From Fibrobacterota bacterium (GTDB taxonomy: Bacteria; Fibrobacterota; Chitinivibrionia; Chitinivibrionales; Chitinispirillaceae), in the NCBI GenBank assembly GCA_023412475.1, contig JAEYNR010000099.1, positions 29,807 through 93,806 on the forward strand: a DNA stretch of 64,000 bases, read 5' to 3'. This document shows, piece after piece, positions 1 to 8,272 of this stretch. The notes below the pieces were generated by a model, which worked only from the letters and a program-made list of their open reading frames with translations, was not told the DNA's origin and did no database searches. A program made the translations under genes and the position numbers. Numbering within the stretch: position 1 is the first letter of the stretch; every line of letters starts with the position of its first letter.

Positions 1-226
1 CTATTGAAGAGAAATAGGATTGGATTTCTTCTTCGGATTTACCTTTCAGCTTTACACCATACTTTTTCTGTATCGCAACTCCCAACTCCAAAGCATCGAT
101 TGAGTCCAATCCAAGCCCCTCACTAAATATGGGCTGGTCATCTCTGATATCCTCAACCGAAACATCCTCCAGGTCCAACTCTCTTATTATCAGTTCCTTT
201 AATTCCTTTTTAAACTCATCACTCAT
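1..226 (-). CDS. Acyl carrier protein, C-terminus cut by window edge
   Basis: Reading the minus strand from the ATG at 226 gives an open frame of 75 codons that runs off the left edge. It starts MSDEFKKELKELIIRELDLE and contains FSEGLGLDSIDALELG, the acyl carrier protein signature whose serine (in DSI) carries the phosphopantetheine arm. An AGGAG ribosome site lies just upstream. Acyl carrier proteins shuttle thioester-bound acyl chains between enzymes in the cytoplasm. It lies 43 bp after the ketosynthase-like gene on the same strand, so it probably belongs to a specialised type II lipid or polyene pathway rather than the housekeeping fatty-acid operon. That role is an inference. Only the last few residues should be missing. 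Confidence 0.9.
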   Translation of the reverse strand, partial: MSDEFKKELKELIIRELDLEDVSVEDIRDDQPIFSEGLGLDSIDALELGVAIQKKYGVKLKGKSEEEIQSYFSSI

Positions 227-269
227 TATGAACTCCTATTAAAAAATAGAGATGGTTGCTTGCTATAAT

Positions 270-1007
270 TCAGGCTGTTAATTGCCTTTTCCATGTAAAT
301 CGGAAATCCGATGTTTCTGATGTGAAAATGTCTTTGTTACCATTTAGAAAATGAAAATAAAACTCCAATGCGTCAAACATTTGATTCTGTTTCTTCTGGC
401 CACAGATTGGTTCAAAATCGAAACATAATTGGTTTTGCTGGGTCTTGTCAGTTGAAATTATCATAGACAACGAATAAGGCAGACATGAGGTGTTACTGTA
501 AGCCTCCAGATCTGCATCCAGTGGGAGATCTGCACATGTTAGCAATATATCATTACCACAGAATCGTTTTAAATTCAGAACCGTTTCCAGAAAACCATAA
601 CATAGGGAAGATTCGCTTGAAGAGATGGCGCTGGATGGTAATTTGTTGCCAAAAAAGATGGAGTAGTGTGCAAAAGGCATGTTTAAAACAGAATTAACAA
701 ACATCTGAGGGGAAATTAGTTCACCATTTGCGATGTCTTGAAGAATTTTCAAGCCATTGTTAATGTCGCCATTTCTGGAAGATAATACAGTTATGAAATT
801 TCTGTTTTCTGCATTAGTGCATTTTATGGCTGAATGCAGGACTAATTTCGAAAAATTGTTAAGCTTTCGCTGCTTCTTTTTATCGATGAGGTCTGGAGCA
901 GGGATTTCCCATTTTTCATGTCGAAACCGAGAATCCAAATCGCTTAATGGTTCACTTAACGAAAAGGGGGTCCATAAATAGAAACTCTTAATGGCCAAAG
1001 TAATCAT
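270..1007 (-). CDS. Beta-ketoacyl synthase-like N-terminal domain protein
   Basis: A 245-residue protein from the ATG at 1007. The frame extends upstream to 1172, but the extra residues look unlike the family, and the family fold normally begins at a strand like MITLAIKSFYLWTPFSL. The middle part, with FAHYSIFFGNKLPSSAISS and later GFLETVLNL and DILLTCADLPL, matches the stand-alone 'beta-ketoacyl synthase N-terminal-like' family (PF13723). Members sit in aryl-polyene, dialkylresorcinol and related type II clusters. It is only about half the length of a full ketosynthase, so it may be an accessory or chain-length subunit rather than a complete enzyme. The downstream acyl carrier protein supports the pathway context. 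The rest of the cluster lies outside the window. Confidence 0.72.
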   Translation of the reverse strand: MITLAIKSFYLWTPFSLSEPLSDLDSRFRHEKWEIPAPDLIDKKKQRKLNNFSKLVLHSAIKCTNAENRNFITVLSSRNGDINNGLKILQDIANGELISPQMFVNSVLNMPFAHYSIFFGNKLPSSAISSSESSLCYGFLETVLNLKRFCGNDILLTCADLPLDADLEAYSNTSCLPYSLSMIISTDKTQQNQLCFDFEPICGQKKQNQMFDALEFYFHFLNGNKDIFTSETSDFRFTWKRQLTA

Positions 1008-1220
1008 ATGGAAGCGGAAAATCCTCTGAAATTCGCTAAAGCTGATAAAGTATCCAATAATATATAACTGTGCAGAAGGAAATTGTAGTTTTTTTATATC
1101 TTTATTATATACCCGCAAGCACAAAAGAATGAAAAAGTATAGAATAGTGCATAGTCCGTTTTTATACGGCACCTGATTTATTATTTAGCTAACGTGTCAC
1201 ATGTCTACTGGAACAGGGGG

Positions 1221-1261
1221 TGCCGAATAGGACCGGAATCACCTGCCGAATAGACCGCAAT
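1221..1261. repeat. Two imperfect direct repeats, possible IS21-family end remnant
   Basis: Two copies of a unit close to tgccgaatag(g)accg(g/c)aat lie at 1221-1239 and 1244-1261, with only a few bases between them. Closely spaced degenerate repeats of this general make-up (TGCCG...GACCGGAAT) resemble, from memory, the multiple terminal repeats of IS21-family elements. No istA or istB frame is present, so at most this is a decayed end. The rest of the gene-free stretch 1173-1575 is AT-rich and shows nothing else. Confidence 0.35.
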
Positions 1262-1575
1262 ACACGAATGAACAGGAAATGGGATGCCACTTGATGAATT
1301 GAGAGCTTTTACCCACAGATTATCGAGAGTTTAATAAAGATGTAGCTATTCAGATTTTTTAAATCGGTAGTTACGAAACACCAAAACTAATAACAATAAG
1401 CATTAAATTATAAAACGAATTTCGGGCATAAGATCAGAAAATAGGAAAACGTACCTATTCGATAAACTTCAGGTACTTGAAATACTCTTATTCCTGATTA
1501 GAACTTAGAGTTTTGTGATTTGGAATTTTTTCCGGTTGAAGTTTAAAGTGCTGAGTAGAATAAAGTTGTTCTGAG

Positions 1576-2268
1576 TCAGTGTCTGTATAGTTGTTTCCCG
1601 TCTTTGGTGTATACATCTCTGATTTTATTGCGCTTAATGGCACCGCCGATGATCAGGCCTAAGCCGGAGCCAATACAAGTGCCTCCAAGAGAAAAACAAT
1701 CAAAAAGGTGATTAGAGTAATCATAGTCATGGTAGTAATTATTATAGTGGTTATGACTTTTTATTAATGTTGCCAGTCCATCGATAGCAAAAAATAATCC
1801 GATGGTTGCGATTCCACCTCCGATACCCATTAGTCTGTTACCTTTTTTTCTGTTTCTTCTGTTTGAGTAATATAGTCGGTAGTTCTCAGCATCAAGATTC
1901 AAACCCTTAGCAATTCTATAATGCTTTGCATTGAATCCTTCGCTTCTAAACTCCATTTTTTCAGAAATTTTCTGCAAATCCATAAGTTTTTGCAGTTTAA
2001 TGAGTTTCTGCAGCTCCATGAGCTTTCCGGCATCCATAGTATTTTGATCATCTGCAGAATTTTGATCATCTGCAGAATTTTGAGCATCTGCAGAATTTTG
2101 GGCATCTGCAGAATTTTGGGCATCTGCAGAATTTTGATCATCTGCAGAATTTTGATCATCTGCAGTATTTTGAGCATCTGCAGTATTTATCTCTTCAGGT
2201 TCAGCCAAAACCATGCGGGAGAGCAGGATAAAAACAATTAATGTTATTGACAATCTAATCGTTTTCAT
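1576..2268 (-). CDS. Exported small protein with hexapeptide repeats, paralogue 1
   Basis: A 230-residue protein with no recognised function. It has a signal peptide (MKTIRLSITLIVFILLSRMVLA), then about eight copies of a six-residue unit QNSADD/QNSADA, then a leucine-lysine-glutamine stretch. The C-terminal domain begins near residue 105 (GFNAKHYRIAKGLNLDAENY) and carries two glycine-rich hydrophobic segments, GIGGGIATIGLFFAIDGLA and GLGLIIGGAIKRNK. This domain is shared with the two genes that follow on the same strand (starting at 2881 and 3930), so the three are tandem paralogues. A GGAGGAG ribosome site precedes the ATG. The glycine-rich segments suggest membrane insertion. Its role is unknown. 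Confidence 0.8.
   Translation of the reverse strand: MKTIRLSITLIVFILLSRMVLAEPEEINTADAQNTADDQNSADDQNSADAQNSADAQNSADAQNSADDQNSADDQNTMDAGKLMELQKLIKLQKLMDLQKISEKMEFRSEGFNAKHYRIAKGLNLDAENYRLYYSNRRNRKKGNRLMGIGGGIATIGLFFAIDGLATLIKSHNHYNNYYHDYDYSNHLFDCFSLGGTCIGSGLGLIIGGAIKRNKIRDVYTKDGKQLYRH
2041..2184 (-). repeat. 18-bp tandem repeat, eight units, inside a coding region
   Basis: Eight near-identical 18-bp units (type attttgatcatctgcaga) run head to tail. The variable bases mostly fall within the gatcat/gagcat/gggcat part. On the minus strand each unit encodes the hexapeptide QNSADD or QNSADA. As the unit is a multiple of three, copy number can change without breaking the frame. Confidence 0.95.
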
Positions 2269-2371
2269 CAGCGTATTCTCCTCCCCCAGAATGTTATATG
2301 GAGTTTTAGGCTTAAAAATAAATTTAGCTCAAAATAATTTCTGCTTAGGGAAAAGCAGCTTTCACTCAAGC

Positions 2372-2881
2372 TTAAAAAGAAAGTGACAACTGCATCCCGT
2401 ACCTGTCTTTTATTGCGTCTAATTCTGGTCTCAGGCTTAGCCGTGTTCCACTTTTTGTGAATACTTTTCCAATTTTGCTGCGTTTAACTGCTCCACCGAT
2501 AAGCAGGCCAGCTCCAGTGGCCACAGATACTCCTCCTGCTATCGTGTAAATAGTCTTGGTATTATCAACCACATTATAATCATCGTTGTAGTCATCGAAC
2601 AGTTCATCGTAAGGCTCAAGTATTGCTGCCAAAACAAAAAGCAGAAGTCCTTCAATGCATAATCCTCCTCCGATTCCCATCATTACAGCACCTTTGATTT
2701 TATTGGACTTATTTGAAACAAAGATGGTGTAGTTTTCAAGATCCAGATTGTTTTTTTTGGCAATTTCGTAGTGTTTCCAATTGAATCCTTTTTCAATAAA
2801 CATATCCCTTTCTGCATTATCAGCATGGACAATCCAGGTCTGCAGAATAAGTATTACGAGGAAGAGAAGGTATCTGTTCAT
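2372..2881 (-). CDS. Exported small protein with glycine-rich segments, paralogue 2
   Basis: A 169-residue protein of unknown function. The start MNRYLLFLVILILQTWIVHA (a signal peptide) is chosen because the neighbouring paralogue begins with the same residues behind a good GGAGG site; a longer frame from a TTG at 2917 adds 12 unlike residues. The mature part contains GFNWKHYEIAKKNNLDLENY, a glycine-rich hydrophobic stretch (GAVMMGIGGGLCIEGLLLFV), an acidic D/Y/N-rich linker and a second one (ATGAGLLIGGAVKRSKIG). It ends MQLSLSF, a terminal-phenylalanine ending common in outer-membrane proteins. It is strongly similar to the protein at 3409-3930 throughout. Confidence 0.82.
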   Translation of the reverse strand: MNRYLLFLVILILQTWIVHADNAERDMFIEKGFNWKHYEIAKKNNLDLENYTIFVSNKSNKIKGAVMMGIGGGLCIEGLLLFVLAAILEPYDELFDDYNDDYNVVDNTKTIYTIAGGVSVATGAGLLIGGAVKRSKIGKVFTKSGTRLSLRPELDAIKDRYGMQLSLSF

Positions 2882-3103
2882 TTTCAATCTTTCTTTTGCT
2901 GACCCATCTTGTTCCAAGTGAAGTCAAGTTTAAGAACAATTTTGTCTTTATGGCCCATTGTGTGTGCCTGTCAGAATAAAGAAAAATATAACTGGTTAAA
3001 GAATAAGAAGTCAAGTCATCAATTAAATGATAGAAACGGAGAAGCTAATTGCCAGGATCAAGATTGTTAAGTTAATTTTTAATCCTGAGGAAACCTCAGG
3101 TGA

Positions 3104-3290
3104 TTAATCGTATTGCAAACTGTGCCGTTTAGGAAAAGAGCAAGACTTGAGAACTTTCTGCAGTTCCATGGCATTTTGTACGCCTGCAGTATCCTGTATA
3201 TCTGCGATATTCTGCTCTTCAGATTCACCAGCCAGGGTCACCTGGAAAAGCAGAACAATGATAACTTAGAGTTATTGGCACCCTCGCTGT
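3104..3290 (-). pseudogene. Decayed fourth copy of the small exported protein family
   Basis: On the minus strand this stretch reads VIIVLLFQVTLAGESEEQN, then IADIQDTAGVQNAMELQK, then stops at a TAA at 3104-3106. It matches the signal-peptide end, the start of the repeat region and the MELQK motif of the protein at 1576-2268 (LIVFILLSRMVLAEPEE...MELQK). The preceding signal-peptide residues (PITL) are in another frame, so a frameshift splits the start, and the whole C-terminal domain is missing. It is best read as a truncated relic lying between paralogues 2 and 3. A perfect 7-bp inverted repeat (cctgagg/cctcagg, 3-base loop) follows the stop. Confidence 0.6.
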
Positions 3291-3408
3291 TCTTATAAGA
3301 TAGCAAACCAGAATACTATGTAGAATTTTCAGTTTGTCATGTAGCTAATAAAAGAAATTGTTTGTTCCAATATAGCCTGTTCAAGGAAAAGCCATTTTTC
3401 ACTAGCAC

Positions 3409-3930
3409 TCAGAAGGAAAGTGACAACTGCATCCCGTACCTGTCGTTTATTGCGTCCAATTTTGGTTTCAGGCTGAGTCGTGTTCCACTTTTTGTGAATA
3501 CTTTTCCAATTTGAGTACGTTTAACAGCTCCACCAATTATCAGGCCCGCTCCAGTGGCACAAAATATTCCTCCTGTTACCAAGAAAAAACCTTTAATAGC
3601 ATCTACCTCATCATCGCCACTATAGCCATAATTATAATAATCATCATAGCTATTATCGACAGAGCTGACAAGTGCTCCGAGAAAAATAAAATAGAGTCCT
3701 ATTCCGCAGGTTCCTCCTCCGACTCCTAACATCACAGCACCTCTGATTTTATTGGACTTGTTTGAATTAAAGATGGTGTAGTTTTCCAGATCCAGATTTA
3801 GTCTTTGAGCCTTTTCGTAATGCTTCCAATTGAATCCTTTTTCAATAAACATCTCTCTTTCGGCATCATCTGCCTGGACAACCCAGGTCTGTAGAATAAG
3901 TGTTATCAGTATGAGAAGGTACCTGTTCAT
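3409..3930 (-). CDS. Exported small protein with glycine-rich segments, paralogue 3
   Basis: A 173-residue protein of unknown function, closely similar to the product of 2372-2881 from the signal peptide (MNRYLLILITLILQTWVVQA) to the shared end YGMQLSLSF. The two hydrophobic glycine-rich segments are conserved (GAVMLGVGGGTCGIGLYFIF and ATGAGLIIGGAVKRTQIG), while the D/Y-rich linker between them differs in sequence and length. A GGAGG ribosome site sits 6-8 bases before the ATG. The pattern suggests duplication with divergence in an exposed loop. The terminal phenylalanine and export signal are compatible with an envelope location. Confidence 0.83.
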   Translation of the reverse strand: MNRYLLILITLILQTWVVQADDAEREMFIEKGFNWKHYEKAQRLNLDLENYTIFNSNKSNKIRGAVMLGVGGGTCGIGLYFIFLGALVSSVDNSYDDYYNYGYSGDDEVDAIKGFFLVTGGIFCATGAGLIIGGAVKRTQIGKVFTKSGTRLSLKPKLDAINDRYGMQLSLSF

Positions 3931-4208
3931 TTACAATCCTCCTTTAGCTGCCTATATTTTTCCAGGGAAAAGGCAAGTTTAAGAAAAAATTATTCTTTAT
4001 GGTCATGGTGTATCTGTTCAGAAGAAAGAATAATATAACTGGTTAATGAATAATATGTCAAGTCGTCAATTAAGCTATTGAAGCGAAAAAGTTTGAGGTG
4101 ATCTTCAAACAACCATAATTTCTGTAAAGTAAGACCGGCAAATCAGAAAATGTGTGTGTCAGAATACACAGTTTAACTGGTACTCACTGCTCAAAGGCGA
4201 TCCAGGCT

Positions 4209-4769
4209 CTAATTACGGATGTTAACGACTGAATCGTTTTCAAATTCAACAACGAATGTACCGTATCTGTGTCGCCAATAACGCCAGTGATTACTTTCAA
4301 GAGAAACGGTTTTATGTTTTGGTGGATATCCAACAGCCACCAGTACTGCTTGCTTACTCATCCCGATTCGCACTTCACCAAATTTAATAGCTTTCTGTTC
4401 TTCCTGGGTAAATTCGTTTAGATCAATTTTCGAAGTTGAGAGTGTTCTTTTAAAAATACCGTTCAGATTTTCTCCAGAGTAGGCAGTAACATTATATATA
4501 CAGATAGTTTCATCATCAGGTAATCTTATATATATGCTGTTTGCTGTATACCTGATAAAAGTAACAGGAGTATTCACCGGTAGAAATTTGCCACGGCGAT
4601 AATTTACAGTACTATGTTTGCCATACTCATGGGACAAACTGTGTTTTGTAAAGAAAATGTCGCCACGTTTGGCCTTTTTAAGCTCGTTTTGCATCCTGGG
4701 CTGATCAGCAATCCCTGAAGTGGCTACAAAAAAAAGCAACAGGAAAAACATTTTTGTACGGTTTTGCAT
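4209..4769 (-). CDS. Exported protein with BamE/SmpA-like C-terminal domain
   Basis: A 186-residue protein with an N-terminal signal peptide (MFFLLLFFVATSGIA, positions 7-21). The C-terminal third, from about residue 133, reads VRIGMSKQAVLVAVGYPP, then a WRYWRHRYG segment, then FVVEFENDSVVNI. This spacing (GMSKxxVLxxxGYPP, aromatic Y/W patch, FxxxxVV) is that of the BamE/SmpA-like two-layer fold found in small envelope lipoproteins. There is no lipobox cysteine, so it is probably periplasmic and soluble. The first two thirds are unrecognised. An AGAGG site precedes the ATG. The exact role is unknown. Confidence 0.7.
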   Translation of the reverse strand: MQNRTKMFFLLLFFVATSGIADQPRMQNELKKAKRGDIFFTKHSLSHEYGKHSTVNYRRGKFLPVNTPVTFIRYTANSIYIRLPDDETICIYNVTAYSGENLNGIFKRTLSTSKIDLNEFTQEEQKAIKFGEVRIGMSKQAVLVAVGYPPKHKTVSLESNHWRYWRHRYGTFVVEFENDSVVNIRN

Positions 4770-4978
4770 AAAAGCCTCTTTAATTATGGAATTATGTTTT
4801 AATAGGGTTTTGAGTATCGAAAGTCAGAACTCGAAACATTTTACCATTGAACTAAAGCTTTCAACTCTTTTTCTGGTATAGATATGAAAAGTAAAATATT
4901 TGCTTGTGAAGTTCAAGTCAAGCTGAAACAGTTAAACAGTGTATACGAACGTCCGAAATTGCACTATTAGATGCTAAT

Positions 4979-5153
4979 AGTATAAGGAGGGACGTCGGGA
5001 TTCACACAGTTCGATGGTGACAGTGTAAGGAGGGACGTCGGAAGTCATACAGTTCGATGGCGACAGTGTGGGAAAGGACGTCGGGAGCCATACAGTTTGA
5101 TGGCGACAGTGTGGGAAGGGACGTCGGGAGTCATACAGTTCGATGGTGACAGT
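4979..5153. repeat. 43-bp tandem repeat, four copies
   Basis: Four head-to-tail copies of a 43-bp unit containing ggacgtcggga...catacagttcgatgg. The shared gacgtcgg core falls at 4991, 5034, 5077 and 5120, an exact 43-base period. As 43 is not a multiple of three, each copy is read in a different frame and the array is probably non-coding. It lies downstream of no obvious terminator and between two minus-strand genes. The remaining gene-free sequence 4770-5471 shows no other clear signal. Confidence 0.93.
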
Positions 5154-5471
5154 GCAATTTTGGGTGACGGTGGTTATAATGGCTTTTGGTGATTGCGTTA
5201 TTTGGGATGTTGGTGAGCGTGCTGTTATCTCATAAATGTGAAAAATGAGTGGAAATGGCTGTGATTTTTCAGAACAGAATTTAAGAGAGAACTGGCGGTT
5301 GTTTTGCAGAAGCGGGAGTAACACGATAAGGATGGTGCTGGTTCAGCGGTATCCTTATTTCGTGTTGTCGAGAGTTTGTCGGAGTGCAGTTTATGTTGAT
5401 GGAGCATAACTGTCGAAATCCACTTGGATTGGCAAATGTGTTTCCTGTAAAAAGCTGGTAGCTGGCAGGAA

Positions 5472-5507
5472 AACCCCTTTCATTTAGCAGGTGCTAATGA
5501 GAAGGGG
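5472..5507 (-). terminator. Rho-independent terminator of the 5517-6191 gene
   Basis: On the minus strand, CCCCTT at the 5' side and AAGGGG at the 3' side enclose a second paired block (AGC/GCT), followed by TTTT. It sits just past the stop of the unknown helical protein. Confidence 0.7.
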
Positions 5508-5516
5508 ATGGTTCGA

Positions 5517-6191
5517 TTATGCAACAGGCACTGAATCTTCGGAGGGTATTTCGGTTTCAATTTTCTTGTTCGGTTTGATATTGGGAAATAGCTTGTCGGT
5601 AATGTTTTTACCGAATAACTGAATTGATTTTAGAATGGTGTTGTTGTATGTCTTAATCAGTTCAAATTTTGCTGCGTTAAGGTCTGCCTGAGAGGAATTT
5701 CGTATCCCTTCTGCATCGGCGAGAGCCTGGATAGCATCTATAGATTCTTTTGCCAGTTGCTGCAACTGAGAGGCATTCTGCTGGATAGGATGATCGGGGC
5801 CAAGATTACGGATACGATCTGTAAGTTTACTGACTTCTGCAGGTTGCTGCTTAAAATGTTTATCGATAATCGGAAGAGTGTGCTGTGGAAAAATCAGGGA
5901 ATAGACCTGTGAACTCGGGTTGTCACGATCAAACTTCTTAGAGGCTTCTGCGGTATCACGTACACCGTTATCGAGAGCGCTGTCTTTTAACTGAGCGACA
6001 TCGTAGGCATAATCCATGTTTTCATCAGCAGCATTGAATATTGATTCTTTCTGCAGAACATTATTGACAGCGTTCTGGACATCTGGGGTCAGTTCGTCGG
6101 CTCCTCTAAACTGGTTGCACATACGGATGAATCGTTTACTGAGCCTTACACAGCGGGTTGGGGAGTAGGTTTTTTTGAGAGACTGGGCCAT
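5517..6191 (-). CDS. Hypothetical helical protein
   Basis: A 224-residue protein that I do not recognise. It has no signal peptide or membrane segment. The N-terminus is basic (MAQSLKKTYSPTRCVRLSKR), and the rest is rich in A, Q, D, K and L with long predicted helices, including a run of small and polar residues near 140-175 (QLQQLAKESIDAIQALADAE). The C-terminus is a charged tail (PNKKIETEIPSEDSVPVA). A good ribosome site (AAGGAG, 6191 side) and a clear terminator show a single-gene transcript. Structural or nucleoid-associated roles are possible but unsupported. Confidence 0.75.
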   Translation of the reverse strand: MAQSLKKTYSPTRCVRLSKRFIRMCNQFRGADELTPDVQNAVNNVLQKESIFNAADENMDYAYDVAQLKDSALDNGVRDTAEASKKFDRDNPSSQVYSLIFPQHTLPIIDKHFKQQPAEVSKLTDRIRNLGPDHPIQQNASQLQQLAKESIDAIQALADAEGIRNSSQADLNAAKFELIKTYNNTILKSIQLFGKNITDKLFPNIKPNKKIETEIPSEDSVPVA

Positions 6192-7339
6192 GGTGCTTCT
6201 CCTTATGACAGATGTGAAAAAGAAAACCGCATGAATAGCGGCAGTGAATTTCTATGGGGAATGTGATGCGTATTAAGAAAATGCCGTATTGTTTTGTCTT
6301 CGGGATAAAAATGTTGTAGTTCGGGAGCTGGTGTTGTAGTCTTGCAGAAGCGGCACATTATCATTATGGCTCCCTGTTTAGGAAAGTAATTGAGTTAATT
6401 TTATACTGTTTTTGCTGAAGGATCTGATTGTTACTTTAATAATATATATTTCATTTTTAGATTGCGGAGTAACTTTTTTTTGTATGAATAATGTTAATTC
6501 AATATTGTGTCTTGAGCTTAACTCGATAAGTCAATTGACCCGGTGCACTTAATCAGAGAGCGTGCTTCGTTTCATATTAACAGGAGGTGGCTAGGGGGAT
6601 TGGTCAGCTACTAGCAGTCTTTTCATTTCAATTATCCATGCGGGCAATCCCGGAATAAGTCAGGTGTTTATCTGATTGTTGCTTCTATTCATGAAGCGCA
6701 GATTGTATGGTACTGGGAGGAGGGGGGTGAAATGTTTATGTGTAGAGAGTGGTAAGAAGATTTGGAAATGACAGGGGATGGGTTAACTTCTGACAACCAA
6801 AAACTGATCTATCCCGCTCACATTTGCAGTTCTTAATCCCCAATTGATATCGTTGTTGTGGTCGGTATCGTTATCGAATCAATTCAGAAAAAACGCTATA
6901 AATATCTCATCCACCAGAATTTCTTAAAACATGAGATATTACTTTTTATTCGAAAAGAGGGATGACAGGTTTTGTTTAAAAATTAAGTTTATAATTTTCC
7001 TCCGAGTAATTTTGAGGTGGCGGTCGGGGTCTTGCATGGTTCTGGGACGGAGGAAAACTTATCACCTTAGCAAATAGCAAACGACAGTCTGGGGCTGGTG
7101 ATCCATTTGTCTAATACCTTGTGCTGCGTTGGAAATACCTCCACGGACCACCTGAATTCTAATTTCAGAAAAAGAAGGCCACAATCACCAGGAGCCAGGT
7201 ACCTCATTACCCCCAAATCACCCTTCCCATCTATTGATTTAATGTTATAATGACCGTAAGTGAGTTTTCTAGGATCCCATATTAGTTGTAGTTGTTTACA
7301 CACCCTAAAAATGGATATATTATTTTTGCTGGTAACACT
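6192..7339. other. Gene-free stretch with one long inverted repeat
   Basis: About 1.1 kb without a convincing gene. The only structure I see is a perfect 10-bp inverted repeat, ttttcctccg at 6995-7004 and cggaggaaaa at 7048-7057, enclosing 43 bases. A 78-codon minus-strand frame at 7067-7303 has no recognisable motif. The 3' part must hold the promoter of the ABC transporter operon. Confidence 0.5.
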
Positions 7340-8272
7340 ATGAATGCAATAGAACTTAAAAATGTCTCAAAGTTTTACCGCAAAGATTTCTGGGCTCCCA
7401 GAGTATCTGCAGTAACAGATCTGACCATCTCAGTGAAAAAGGGAGTAATCACCGGTTTCGTTGGTCCAAACGGTGCAGGAAAGACTACTACCATAAAGAT
7501 GATCATGGGACTAATCAAGCCCTCGGCGGGCAAGGTCAGTATATGCGCAAAAGATGCGTTTCTGCCCGAATCCCGAAAGGGAGTCGCTTATCTGTGTGAG
7601 CAACCTTACCTTTACGCTCATCTTACAGTATTTGAAACACTGAAATTTGCAGCAGACCTTTTAGGACTGCCTTCTAAACCGATAACCGATGAGATCAAAA
7701 AAAGCTTATCCATCGTTGAATTATCTGAAAAAAGACACTTAAAGGTAAAAGAGCTTTCAAAAGGGATGCAACAGCGTCTGACGATGGCTTCTGCACTGCT
7801 TGGGGATCCGCAGATCCTTGTTCTTGATGAACCGATGAGCGGGATGGATCCTCCGGGAAGAAGGCTCTTTCGCGAACTGTTCAGAAAGTTGGGTAGTAAG
7901 GGAAAAACAGTCTTTTTCAGCACTCACGTGCTCGAAGATATTGAATCGGTCTGTGATGATGTAATAGTGCTCTCCAGGGGTAAGCTTGTTTTTTCCGGCG
8001 AGGTTAAAACTCTTCTTAGCAGAGGTTTTTTAGGAACCGAAATGGTGGTTTCTGAGTTAAAGAAGCCAGATATTCCAATTTTGAAGCAGTATGGCTGTGT
8101 GATCGGTGATTCCGATGGCGATCAGCAACAATTGTTTCTACCTGCAGGCTGCGATTTATTAAAAGTGCAGAATTTCCTTTATGAAAAACAGACGCTGCTT
8201 CACTCAGTCAGCAGACAGGCAAAGTCTATGGAAGAGCTTTTATATCATGATTCCGACGCAGGAGCGTTGTAA
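7340..8272 (+). CDS. ABC-2 type transporter ATP-binding protein
   Basis: A 310-residue ATPase that powers an ABC-2 membrane transporter. Visible motifs: Walker A GPNGAGKT (42-49), Q-loop in CEQPYLY (Q88), signature LSKGMQQ (139-145), Walker B ILVLDEP (159-165) and switch histidine in STHVLED (H196). The C-terminal 90 residues are a variable extension typical of ABC-2 ATPases. The start MNAIELKNVS at 7340 is preferred over an upstream ATG at 7292 because the family normally begins with this first strand. The stop overlaps the ATG of the permease gene, so the two are translationally coupled. The substrate cannot be read from the sequence; drug, lipid or polysaccharide export are all possible. 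Confidence 0.95.
   Translation: MNAIELKNVSKFYRKDFWAPRVSAVTDLTISVKKGVITGFVGPNGAGKTTTIKMIMGLIKPSAGKVSICAKDAFLPESRKGVAYLCEQPYLYAHLTVFETLKFAADLLGLPSKPITDEIKKSLSIVELSEKRHLKVKELSKGMQQRLTMASALLGDPQILVLDEPMSGMDPPGRRLFRELFRKLGSKGKTVFFSTHVLEDIESVCDDVIVLSRGKLVFSGEVKTLLSRGFLGTEMVVSELKKPDIPILKQYGCVIGDSDGDQQQLFLPAGCDLLKVQNFLYEKQTLLHSVSRQAKSMEELLYHDSDAGAL

Noticed and set aside
1921..2241. A 106-codon plus-strand frame rich in repeats (RILIICRIL...)
   Set aside because: It is the antisense reading of the 18-bp repeat in the exported protein gene and has no own signals.
4974..5324. A 116-codon minus-strand frame across the 43-bp repeats
   Set aside because: The repeat period is not a multiple of three, so the peptide does not repeat, and no ribosome site is present.
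7067..7303. A 78-codon minus-strand frame before the ABC operon
   Set aside because: No recognisable motif, no clear ribosome site, and it overlaps the region expected to hold the operon promoter.
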